A stretch of 64,000 nucleotides of DNA from Brevinematales bacterium (GTDB lineage Bacteria > Spirochaetota > Brevinematia > Brevinematales > GWF1-51-8): the NCBI GenBank assembly GCA_020059465.1, contig JAGVBZ010000020.1, positions 86,814 to 150,813 of the forward strand, read 5' to 3'. Shown here in pieces: positions 57,815 through 64,000 of the stretch. The notes beneath the pieces were generated by a model. The model was not told the origin of the DNA, did not search any database, and saw only the letters and a program-made list of their open reading frames with translations. Numbering within the stretch: position 1 is the stretch's first letter; the number at the start of each line of letters is the position of its first letter. The translations under genes were made by a program, and so were the position numbers.

Positions 57815-60163
57815 GTGAAAAAGTTTTTATTTACTGTATTACTGGTGGGGCTGACAAAAATCGGCCTGTTTTCTGCGGTGTTGAAAATCCGTGTGCTCGA
57901 CGGACAAAAACAGCCGGTCAAGAACGCGGCGGTTTCCATTCTGGAACTGAACCGTCTATTCAATACGTCTGCGGGCACTGAAATATCTGTGGAGGTGACG
58001 AACGGGGTGTATACCATTATCGCCGCGGCCGAGGGATACCACAAAAAGAAGCAGGCTGTCGCCGTGAACGGCGATATGGTTGTCGATCTGGTTATTACCA
58101 GCGGGACATATAACCTCGGCGAAATAACCGTATTTGGCAAGGCCAATAAAGGCGAGGCGGTCAGTAAGACGAAGGTAACGTCCGAACAGATCAAGGAGAC
58201 CACTCAGGGGTTTGTCAACGATGTGATCAAGACGCTTCAGGCGATGCCCGGGGTTGCGACCAGCGGAAGCAGTTTCGACAGCCGGATGTATATTCAGGGC
58301 GGGTCATTCTGGGAGGCAATATCCGGTTTCGATAATATGGTCGTACTCAACCCTGCGCGCTGGGGCGGCAGAATATCGATATTTAATCCGAATTGGGTGG
58401 AGCATATCGACCTGTACACCGCCGCGTACCCCTCCCTCTACGGGCAGGGTTTGTCGGGGGTGATTAATGTGAAGACCAAGGACGGGAACACCAATGCAGT
58501 CGGCGGACTGTTTGATTTCTCCGCTGCGACTCTGGAACTGATGCTGGAAGGCCCGTTCGGCCCTAACGATACATTCCTGGTGAATATTCGCCGTACATTC
58601 TATGACTTTATCGCAAATACCAGCGCGCCGGGATATCAGTACCCGTGGTTTTGGGACGGACTGCTTAAATACACCCATTTCTTTAACCCCAACGAGAAGC
58701 TGGCGTTCTGCATATACGGTTCCGCCGAGGGGCTGCATCTGACTGTTAACGGAGCGGACGCGGGCGATCCGTCTGTAGACGGGGGTGAATTCAATTATTC
58801 GACATACCAGATGATCGGATCGGTGAATTACTATTCAAAAGCGTCCGACGGAAACGAACTCTCACTTTATGGCGGGTTTACCTATATCGGGCAGGATTTC
58901 GATTTTATGCAGGATATTTCCACTAAAGTGAAGGAAAAAGCCAACCAATATTCCGTACAGATTGGGCTGAATTATTTCATCAATTCCATCGATCGGCACC
59001 GGATTAAATTCGGCGTGCTCGGGCTGGCTTACAAAGCCGATGTGGATATGAATATCGACCAGTATATTCTGGACTATGCCATGAACTGGACAAATATTGC
59101 CAATGTGCATACTACCTATGATAATCTTTATCTTGGATACGCCAGCGCATTCGCGATGGACGATATCGAACTGTTTGATAGATTTATTGTTCAGGCGGGC
59201 ATAAGGGGCGAGATGTATAAGGCGTTTCTGAAGGAGGGGCACGAGACCGAAATCCTTTACAACGTTAATCCCCTGATCGGGCTGAAACTTGAGTTCACCA
59301 AATACTGGGACGTTTTTGTTCGGGGCGCGATGGCTAACCAGTTCCCGATTAATATGATCAACTTGATGCGCAAAGATAATCTGAAGGATGAAAAGAACTA
59401 CCAGGCTATCATAGGAATCGATTTCGAGAATAACGAGTATATGTTCCGGATGGAAGGGTTCTACAAATTCTATTACAGCCTTGTCGAAACTGATATCGTC
59501 GATTCTCTAAGAAACAACGGGGTTCGCGATGTGTTCGGGTTCGACGTATTTTTGCAGAAAAAGGCCGCGAAGAACGACTGGTTCAATGGATGGATTACCT
59601 ATACCTATGTGAACGCGCTTGAAAAAATTACCAACCGTTCTCCCGAGAATATGGCTCAGCAGTATACCGATCCGACCGACCAGTGGTTTGTGCCTAACTA
59701 TGTGCGCAACCATACGGTATCCACGATATTCGAATTCACTTATCGCGCGAACGATTCCACTCCGGGGCTGAACTTCCTGAACGGATGGAAGCTCAGCTTC
59801 GATATCCGGCTGATGAGCGGAAAGCCCTATACTCCCGTCACCAACTTTGCGCAGATGACGATTACCAACGGTGCGGACGTATATACCAAGTACCTGATGT
59901 ACTACGGCGAATACGACAGCGAATGGACCCCGATGCAGGTGAATGTCAGTATGAAGATATCGATGCCGTATTCATTGTTTTCCATTCTGGAAGCGTTCGG
60001 GGTAAAGGATTTAGAGACCTCCAGTTATTTCTCGTTCGGCAACCTGCTGAACTGGGATAATGTCGTGGATTATTCTTACGCGGTGAAGAATGGAGTGTTG
60101 GAACGCACGGATATCAAAGACCTGCCGTTCACATTCCTCGGCGGAATGCAGGTAAAGTTTTAA
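57815..60163 (+). CDS. TonB-dependent outer-membrane receptor
   Basis: It starts with GTG at 57815, behind GGAGG. A signal peptide is followed by a carboxypeptidase-regulatory-like domain (about 22-100, LKIRVLDGQKQPVKNAAVSI), a plug domain (about 118-220, GFVNDVIKTLQAMPGVATSG) and a beta-barrel ending FLGGMQVKF. The plug/barrel layout (782 aa) resembles SusC-like or generic TonB receptors. The substrate is unknown. The exbB-exbD-exbD-tonB genes follow 21 bp later and probably serve it specifically. Confidence 0.9.
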   Translation: MKKFLFTVLLVGLTKIGLFSAVLKIRVLDGQKQPVKNAAVSILELNRLFNTSAGTEISVEVTNGVYTIIAAAEGYHKKKQAVAVNGDMVVDLVITSGTYNLGEITVFGKANKGEAVSKTKVTSEQIKETTQGFVNDVIKTLQAMPGVATSGSSFDSRMYIQGGSFWEAISGFDNMVVLNPARWGGRISIFNPNWVEHIDLYTAAYPSLYGQGLSGVINVKTKDGNTNAVGGLFDFSAATLELMLEGPFGPNDTFLVNIRRTFYDFIANTSAPGYQYPWFWDGLLKYTHFFNPNEKLAFCIYGSAEGLHLTVNGADAGDPSVDGGEFNYSTYQMIGSVNYYSKASDGNELSLYGGFTYIGQDFDFMQDISTKVKEKANQYSVQIGLNYFINSIDRHRIKFGVLGLAYKADVDMNIDQYILDYAMNWTNIANVHTTYDNLYLGYASAFAMDDIELFDRFIVQAGIRGEMYKAFLKEGHETEILYNVNPLIGLKLEFTKYWDVFVRGAMANQFPINMINLMRKDNLKDEKNYQAIIGIDFENNEYMFRMEGFYKFYYSLVETDIVDSLRNNGVRDVFGFDVFLQKKAAKNDWFNGWITYTYVNALEKITNRSPENMAQQYTDPTDQWFVPNYVRNHTVSTIFEFTYRANDSTPGLNFLNGWKLSFDIRLMSGKPYTPVTNFAQMTITNGADVYTKYLMYYGEYDSEWTPMQVNVSMKISMPYSLFSILEAFGVKDLETSSYFSFGNLLNWDNVVDYSYAVKNGVLERTDIKDLPFTFLGGMQVKF

Positions 60164-60184
60164 AATAATCAGTGAGGTATAAAG

Positions 60185-60952
60185 ATGAAAATGAATAAGA
60201 AAGCGTTTATCATACTCGGATTGTTAATCGCGGCTCCGTTAGCGATCGCCGCGCAGAATACGAATGCAGAAAACAATGCGCAGGCTGCAAGCGCTGTCAG
60301 CAATAGCGAAGCGGGAACAAATCCCGCTTCCCAGCCCGAAAAGTCCAGTTTCAATATTAAGGAATTTATAGAAATGGGCGGTATTTTTATGTGGCCGCTC
60401 CTGATATTTTCCGTACTCGGTATGGCTTATCTGATGGAAAGGGCGTTTTTTTATCTCCGCAGGCGAATCAGCGACGACAAGCTGTTCGATATGTGCAAGA
60501 ACGGCGGGACGGTCGAGGATATCAAGAAGCATATCGAAAAAAACCCGTCGCGTCTTGCGGATGTCTTAAAAGAAGTGATGCGCCTGTCGGATAGTCGAAA
60601 GACTATTACAGAACTCGACGGTGTACTCGAGGCATCGCTGAATATCCATATCCTGAATCTCCAGAAGGGTTTTGTGATAATCAATACGCTGATCAATCTC
60701 GCCCCGCTCGTGGGGTTCCTCGGGACAGTATCTGGAATGATCTTCGCGTTCCGTACGATATCGTTTGCCGAACAGGTGTCGGTAAGTTTGGTCGCCAAGG
60801 GAATCTATGAAGCGCTTATCACTACAGAAGTCGGGCTTGTAATCGCGATCGTTTTGAACTTTTTCTACAGCTTGTTGGTGAACAAGGTGGAGAATTTCAC
60901 TACAAAGACTATCGACGCGGGCGAGAATCTGATTGAAAAACTGGTAATGTAG
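60185..60952 (+). CDS. exbB: ExbB/TolQ/MotA proton-channel protein
   Basis: It is the energising inner-membrane subunit of the TonB complex. A signal peptide (about 1-22) and a short Ala/Asn linker are followed by the ExbB core with GIFMWPLLIFSVLGMAYLME, LINLAPLVGFLGTVSGMIFAF (conserved channel region) and ALITTEVGLVIAIVLNFFYS. It has 255 residues. Confidence 0.93.
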   Translation: MKMNKKAFIILGLLIAAPLAIAAQNTNAENNAQAASAVSNSEAGTNPASQPEKSSFNIKEFIEMGGIFMWPLLIFSVLGMAYLMERAFFYLRRRISDDKLFDMCKNGGTVEDIKKHIEKNPSRLADVLKEVMRLSDSRKTITELDGVLEASLNIHILNLQKGFVIINTLINLAPLVGFLGTVSGMIFAFRTISFAEQVSVSLVAKGIYEALITTEVGLVIAIVLNFFYSLLVNKVENFTTKTIDAGENLIEKLVM

Positions 60953-60953
60953 C

Positions 60954-61343
60954 ATGAGGCACAGGAAAATAGGCGGGAGACGGGTCAGCACTGAAATACC
61001 CACATCCAGCCAGTCCGATATTGCTTTCCTGCTGATCATCTTCTTCGTGATAACGACATCGTTCGCGCTGAAAACGGGCATACAGCTCGAATTACCGAAG
61101 AAAACCGACACTGTTAAGACGGTCAGTATGGAACAGATCGACAAGGTTCTGATCACCGAGGACTTGTTCCTGATCAACGGGGAGAAGACAGAGGTGCGGG
61201 ATCTCGCGGACGCCGTATTGAGCCTGAACAGGCCGAACCTCCTAATCGAGGTGCGGAAAGGGGTGAAATATCAGCATGTTCTCGATTTCATCGGCATCAT
61301 TCCTGCGACCGGGGCGAATATCTCGGTAAGGATGGAAAAATGA
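60954..61343 (+). CDS. ExbD/TolR biopolymer transport protein (first)
   Basis: It has a single membrane helix with the channel Asp in SDIAFLLIIFFVITTSFALK and a periplasmic domain. It begins 1 nt after the exbB stop and overlaps the next exbD by 4 nt. It has 129 residues. Confidence 0.93.
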   Translation: MRHRKIGGRRVSTEIPTSSQSDIAFLLIIFFVITTSFALKTGIQLELPKKTDTVKTVSMEQIDKVLITEDLFLINGEKTEVRDLADAVLSLNRPNLLIEVRKGVKYQHVLDFIGIIPATGANISVRMEK

Positions 61344-61759
61344 AACTTCGTAAATCGTATTCCAATATCAATATACCTGTAGCCGCGATGGCGGATATCG
61401 CGTTCCTGCTCCTGATATTCCTGATGGTTGTTTCCGCGCTCGACCAGAGCAAAAAACTCAAACTGAACGTTCCTACGGTCGTGCATACGTCGTCTATATC
61501 GCAGGATCAGGTGTTTACCATATTTGTGGACAAGGACGGGTTTTACTTCTATAAGGGCGAGGAAAAGGACATCGACGCGGTATCGTTCCAGTACGATAAG
61601 CACGCGAGCCTTTTTCCGGGGTCAATCGTGCAGGTGGTCGGAGATATCGATGCTGATTACGAGGCGATCGACCTGCTCCTGAATACATTACGGAAAAACG
61701 GGCCGATCGACGTCGCGTTTATCGCCAAGACGAAAAAGCCCGGGGAGGCCGGACAATGA
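61340..61759 (+). CDS. ExbD/TolR biopolymer transport protein (second)
   Basis: It is a paralogue of the preceding gene, with the channel Asp in MADIAFLLLIFLMVVSALDQ. It ends with the usual GPIDVAFIAKTKK-type segment. Two ExbD proteins in one operon could form a heteromeric ExbD pair. It overlaps tonB by 4 nt. Confidence 0.92.
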   Translation: MKLRKSYSNINIPVAAMADIAFLLLIFLMVVSALDQSKKLKLNVPTVVHTSSISQDQVFTIFVDKDGFYFYKGEEKDIDAVSFQYDKHASLFPGSIVQVVGDIDADYEAIDLLLNTLRKNGPIDVAFIAKTKKPGEAGQ

Positions 61760-62283
61760 GCATCAAATGGCTGATCGGATCGGGGGTTTTTCATATTGTG
61801 CTGATTTTTGTCTTTCAGATCAGGATGGGGAGCAAGGGGTCTCAACCGGTACCCGTCAATATCATCAGGATACAGGATTTCCATCCGCAGGCGGCGGTCG
61901 CCGAATCCGCGGGCGATATCCAGGAAGTGAAGCAGAAAGTGATCGAAACCAATGTTACGAAAACTCAGGACGTATACCCGTCCGGCCCGACCAACTTCTA
62001 CCCGTTCTATATGGTCGACTCGATGCCCTCCGCGATCGGTGATATCGATCCTCCGTATCCTGCCGAGGCGCGGAAACTCGGTATCGAGGGAAAAGTCGTA
62101 CTGCTCGCGGATATCGACGAGAAAGGGATAGTCCGGCATATAAGAATCGAATCCTCCCCGCATCCATCGCTGTCGCAGTCCGCGTCCAACGCGGTATTCT
62201 GTACGAAGTTCGTCCCGGCGAAGATAAACGGGATATGCCAGCCGGTCGAAGTACGCCTCACGCTGAATTTCAAACTGGAGTAA
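61756..62283 (+). CDS. TonB energy-transducer protein
   Basis: It has an N-terminal membrane helix (about 6-21), a short periplasmic linker lacking the long Pro-rich stretch of enterobacterial TonB, and a C-terminal TonB domain (DIDPPYPAEARKLGIEGKVV, then KFVPAKINGICQPVEVRLTL). It has 175 residues. It is the last gene of the receptor operon. Confidence 0.9.
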   Translation: MSIKWLIGSGVFHIVLIFVFQIRMGSKGSQPVPVNIIRIQDFHPQAAVAESAGDIQEVKQKVIETNVTKTQDVYPSGPTNFYPFYMVDSMPSAIGDIDPPYPAEARKLGIEGKVVLLADIDEKGIVRHIRIESSPHPSLSQSASNAVFCTKFVPAKINGICQPVEVRLTLNFKLE

Positions 62284-62332
62284 GGTACTGCGTACTGCTG
62301 ATCCCGATTCGGTAATGTTATTATCTATAAGC
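62284..62332 (+). repeat. dispersed GCGTAC/TAGCCCG-type repeat, degenerate copy E
   Basis: It directly follows the tonB stop, with GGTACTGCGTACTGCTGATC, CCCGATTCGG and CTATAAGC. It aligns over its first half with copies A-D. Confidence 0.5.
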
Positions 62333-62358
62333 ACAAATTGGTGATGAATGATAGAATA

Positions 62359-62413
62359 GTCACCCTGAGCTTGTCGGGGGGGAGCTCTGGCCCTTCGATA
62401 GTCCCGGGGTGAC
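62359..62413. repeat. GTCACCCTGAGC…GGGGTGAC palindromic repeat
   Basis: GTCACCCTGAGCTTGTCGG on the left and CCCTTCGATAGTCCCGGGGT followed by GAC on the right form a long imperfect palindrome, shared in part with 16576, 16725 and 63836. Confidence 0.6.
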
Positions 62414-62450
62414 ACCCGTCAAATGTTTTCTAAAATAATCAGCACATTCC

Positions 62451-62501
62451 TTGACTCTAAACAATAAACTAGTTATATTAATAATAGGAATAATTATTAA
62501 T
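62451..62501 (+). promoter_or_regulatory. perR promoter with overlapping AT-rich operator
   Basis: TTGACT (62451-62456) and TATATT (62474-62479) are 17 bp apart. A perfect inverted repeat ATTAATAAT-N7-ATTATTAAT (62477-62501) overlaps the -10 box, a position suited to autorepression. It resembles the TTATAAT-N-ATTATAA box of PerR regulators in style, though the spacer is longer. Confidence 0.72.
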
Positions 62502-62512
62502 AAGAGAAAGCA

Positions 62513-62899
62513 ATGGAAAAGTACAGACGCAGTAAGCTTCGGAACAGGATTTTAGAAATCCTCCGTGAAACAGGGTCACATCCGCACGCCGATTGGGTAT
62601 ATGACAAACTCAAGAAAGAGTATCCGCGACTCAGTCTGGGGTCGGTCTATAGAAATCTCTCGATTCTTACGGAACAGGGTATGATAAGGAAGATAGACTT
62701 CGGAAGTTCGTTCGACCGTTTTGACGCGAATACAACCGACCACTACCACTTTATCTGTGAAAACTGCGGTTCGATAATTGACCTGAAACTTCCTATCGAT
62801 AAAACGCTCGAAGACCGGGTGAATCAGAGAACCAATTTCAAGACAAAAAATCATAAGATACAATTTTACGGAATCTGCGAAAATTGCATTAATCCCTGA
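62513..62899 (+). CDS. perR: PerR-type peroxide-responsive repressor (Fur family)
   Basis: PerR represses oxidative-stress genes until metal-catalysed oxidation releases it from DNA. The regulatory metal ligands His23, Asp71, His77, His79 and Asp90 are offset by exactly 14 from those of B. subtilis PerR. The structural zinc cysteines are Cys82, Cys85, Cys122 and Cys125 (CENCG and CENCI). It has 128 residues, slightly short. It has its own promoter, with an operator, and is followed by thioferritin. Confidence 0.88.
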   Translation: MEKYRRSKLRNRILEILRETGSHPHADWVYDKLKKEYPRLSLGSVYRNLSILTEQGMIRKIDFGSSFDRFDANTTDHYHFICENCGSIIDLKLPIDKTLEDRVNQRTNFKTKNHKIQFYGICENCINP

Positions 62900-62918
62900 A
62901 GGGAATTTTTTTGAAAAA

Positions 62919-62945
62919 TAATAATAATCGTTCCGATTATTATTA
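62919..62945. promoter_or_regulatory. 12-bp inverted repeat operator/hairpin before the thioferritin gene
   Basis: TAATAATAATCG-TTC-CGATTATTATTA (62919-62945) is a perfect inverted repeat 20 bp before the ATG at 62965. Its AT-rich arms resemble the perR operator, which suggests PerR control. As RNA it would be a weak hairpin. No separate promoter is obvious. Confidence 0.6.
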
Positions 62946-62964
62946 AAAATTAAGGAGGCCTGCA

Positions 62965-63516
62965 ATGGCAAAAGTTACCAGAGAAGTAGTGGAAAGAGCC
63001 GGCATCAATGTCGATGAACTGCTCGAGTTGTTGGTGAAAAACGCATCCGCTGAGTTGACTACCTTTTACTATTATACAATACTTCGCGTCAATCTTATCG
63101 GATTACAGGGAGAGGGGATCAAGGAGATTGCCGAGACTGCGAGGATCGAGGACAGGAATCATTTTGAAGCCCTTGTTCCGCGTATCTACGAACTGGGCGG
63201 GAAGCTTCCGCAGAGTATGGTGGAATTTCACGACCTGTCCGCGTGCCCTCCCGCATATCCCCCAATCGCCCCGAACGACACGATGGGGCTGCTCAAGGTA
63301 TTGGTCGAGGCCGAACGCTGCGCCGTACGCGGGTATACGCAGATATGCAATATGACCGCCGGGAAAGACCACCGTACTTACGATTTAGCGCTTTCCATCC
63401 TTAACGAGGAAATCGAGCATGAATCGTGGTTCTCGGAATTTATCGGAGAAGGCCCCTCAGGGCATTTTATGCGCAGAGGCGAAACATCTCCGTTTGTCGG
63501 CAAGTTCTTAAAGTAG
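62965..63516 (+). CDS. DPSL/thioferritin-like ferritin
   Basis: It oxidises and stores iron to limit hydroxyl-radical formation. The four-helix ferritin site has Glu30, Glu62 with His66 (IEDRNHFEAL), Glu116 and Glu149 with His152 (NEEIEHESW). Two cysteines, Cys94 (LSACPPAYPP) and Cys119 (AERCAVRGY), match the paired cysteines that define DPSL/thioferritins. It has 183 residues and GGAGG upstream. It is likely PerR-regulated. Confidence 0.88.
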   Translation: MAKVTREVVERAGINVDELLELLVKNASAELTTFYYYTILRVNLIGLQGEGIKEIAETARIEDRNHFEALVPRIYELGGKLPQSMVEFHDLSACPPAYPPIAPNDTMGLLKVLVEAERCAVRGYTQICNMTAGKDHRTYDLALSILNEEIEHESWFSEFIGEGPSGHFMRRGETSPFVGKFLK

Positions 63517-63525
63517 AATTTTCAC

Positions 63526-63560
63526 GGAGGCCGAATTTAAAACGGCCTCCCCTTTTTTAT
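63526..63560 (+). terminator. terminator after the thioferritin gene
   Basis: GGAGGCCG (63526-63533) pairs with CGGCCTCC (63543-63550), and CCTTTTTTAT follows. Confidence 0.9.
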
Positions 63561-63579
63561 TTTCGATAAGGCGGAAGCT

Positions 63580-63825
63580 ATGAAGGTATTTTCACCCGGC
63601 GAACTTGCGGAATACGACGGCGTAAAGAAAAAACAAATCTACTTCGCATTTCGCGGGAAAGTCTATGACGCGAGCGGGAGTTTTTTATGGAAGGGAGGCA
63701 AGCATCAGGTTCTGCATAAAGCTGGTTGGGACTTGACCGGCGAATTGGAATCCGCCCCTCACGGCATGGATTTGCTCGAACGGCTCCCCGTGATCGGGAC
63801 GCTTGCGGACGGCGCGGATCAATGA
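63580..63825 (+). CDS. cytochrome b5-like heme/steroid-binding domain protein
   Basis: The 81-residue protein has the small cytochrome-b5-like fold: IYFAFRGKVYDASGSFLWKG, KHQVLHKAGWDLTGELESAP and HGMDLLERLPVIGTL. The His residues of KHQVLH and APHG are candidate heme ligands. There is no signal peptide, so it is soluble and cytoplasmic. It is separated from the thioferritin gene by a terminator. No strong ribosome-binding site is visible; AAGGCGG lies upstream. Confidence 0.82.
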   Translation: MKVFSPGELAEYDGVKKKQIYFAFRGKVYDASGSFLWKGGKHQVLHKAGWDLTGELESAPHGMDLLERLPVIGTLADGADQ

Positions 63826-63835
63826 ATCATTCCTT

Positions 63836-64000
63836 GTGACCGTCGCAGCACCCTTCGACCGGCTCAGGGTGACGGCTGATGCAGTTATCACGGGCTAGTG
63901 ATAGATACTTACACGCACCTTGATATCGGGGTTAGGGTACGCAAAATCCGTGAAGAGAAAAAGATTGTCACTGCGAGACACGAAGTGACGAAGCAGTCGA
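63836..64000. repeat. repeat-filled right edge of the window
   Basis: GTGACCGTCGCAGCACCCTT and GGCTCAGGGTGACGG (63836-63875) belong to the CCCTGAGC family. Copy D of the GCGTAC/TAGCCCG family lies on the minus strand at 63891-63942. TGTCACTGCGAGACACGAAG begins at 63966 and runs to the edge as part of the TGTCAYTGCGAG family. No gene is visible. Confidence 0.7.

Noticed and set aside
1..64000. tRNA, rRNA, CRISPR arrays, insertion-sequence transposases and phage genes
   Set aside because: I found no T-loop-like GTTCRANNC segment in a cloverleaf context, no regularly spaced repeats and no transposase or integrase motifs. I could not run a covariance-model search.

Overview
The window looks like about 64 kb of chromosome from a Gram-negative, periplasmically flagellated bacterium of the spirochaete lineage. 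The main evidence is a full-length FlaA-type flagellar outer-layer (sheath) protein gene at 38295..39242, a family essentially confined to spirochaetes. It is supported by an outer-membrane TonB/ExbBD module, many lipoproteins and signal-peptide proteins, and a UPF0182 protein. Base composition is moderate and codon use is largely uniform. A reactive-oxygen set (PerR, thioferritin-like DPSL), several Fe-S proteins and the hydrogenase/urease maturation pair HypA/HypB fit an anaerobe or microaerophile. The exact taxon cannot be read from the sequence. I see no rRNA, tRNA, CRISPR array, prophage or transposase.

Layout. 1-6.5 kb, minus strand: the start of thiC, a small membrane protein, a sugar-1-phosphate nucleotidyltransferase, a 7TM/PAS histidine kinase, proA and a DUF4846 protein. 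6.5-14.6 kb: three membrane-anchored LuxR-type regulators, with a flavodoxin and a 4Fe-4S membrane protein split apart by a 1.9-kb segment flanked by a 58-bp duplication, plus a lipoprotein and a frameshifted membrane gene. 14.6-20.7 kb: a class V aminotransferase, hypB/hypA, an outer-membrane-like protein, a repeat-rich AT-rich gap, and glnK-amt. 21-28.3 kb: class II DAHP synthase, a class D beta-lactamase, small genes and an internally deleted pseudogene, a methyltransferase-accB-aminotransferase group, and another methyltransferase. 28.6-34.3 kb: a co-oriented group with DUF362 ferredoxin, a GH13 enzyme, a degenerate GGDEF protein and a PfkB sugar kinase. 34.5-39.3 kb: a PAS-only protein, an FN3/endonuclease-phosphatase lipoprotein, an EndoIII-like glycosylase and FlaA.

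39.3-43.2 kb, minus strand: the core genes tsaB-rsmD and rpsB-tsf-pyrH. 43.2-49.2 kb, minus strand: a tightly packed five-gene operon (HAMP/PAS-like membrane sensor, UPF0182, TPR-like protein, LPP20-like protein, CHAT-type cysteine peptidase). I consider this the most interesting undescribed unit. 49.5-50.8 kb: three tandem hsp20 genes. 51.1-53.7 kb: type I-beta DAHP synthase, tyrA and cmk. 53.8-55.9 kb: two paralogous exported HEAT-like proteins, a lipoprotein and two tiny membrane proteins. 55.9-57.6 kb, minus strand: radA and lapA. 57.8-62.3 kb: a complete TonB receptor-ExbB-ExbD-ExbD-TonB operon. 62.4-63.8 kb: perR, thioferritin and a cytochrome-b5-like protein, with inverted-repeat operators at the first two genes.

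The genes cover nitrogen sensing and ammonium uptake, aromatic amino acid supply, translation, stress proteins, energised outer-membrane uptake and signal transduction. Intergenic DNA carries at least three dispersed repeat families, one of which (built around GCGTAC/CTAATCCCGATAT/TAGCCCG) is worth cataloguing genome-wide. All assignments come from reading the sequence; no database search was possible.
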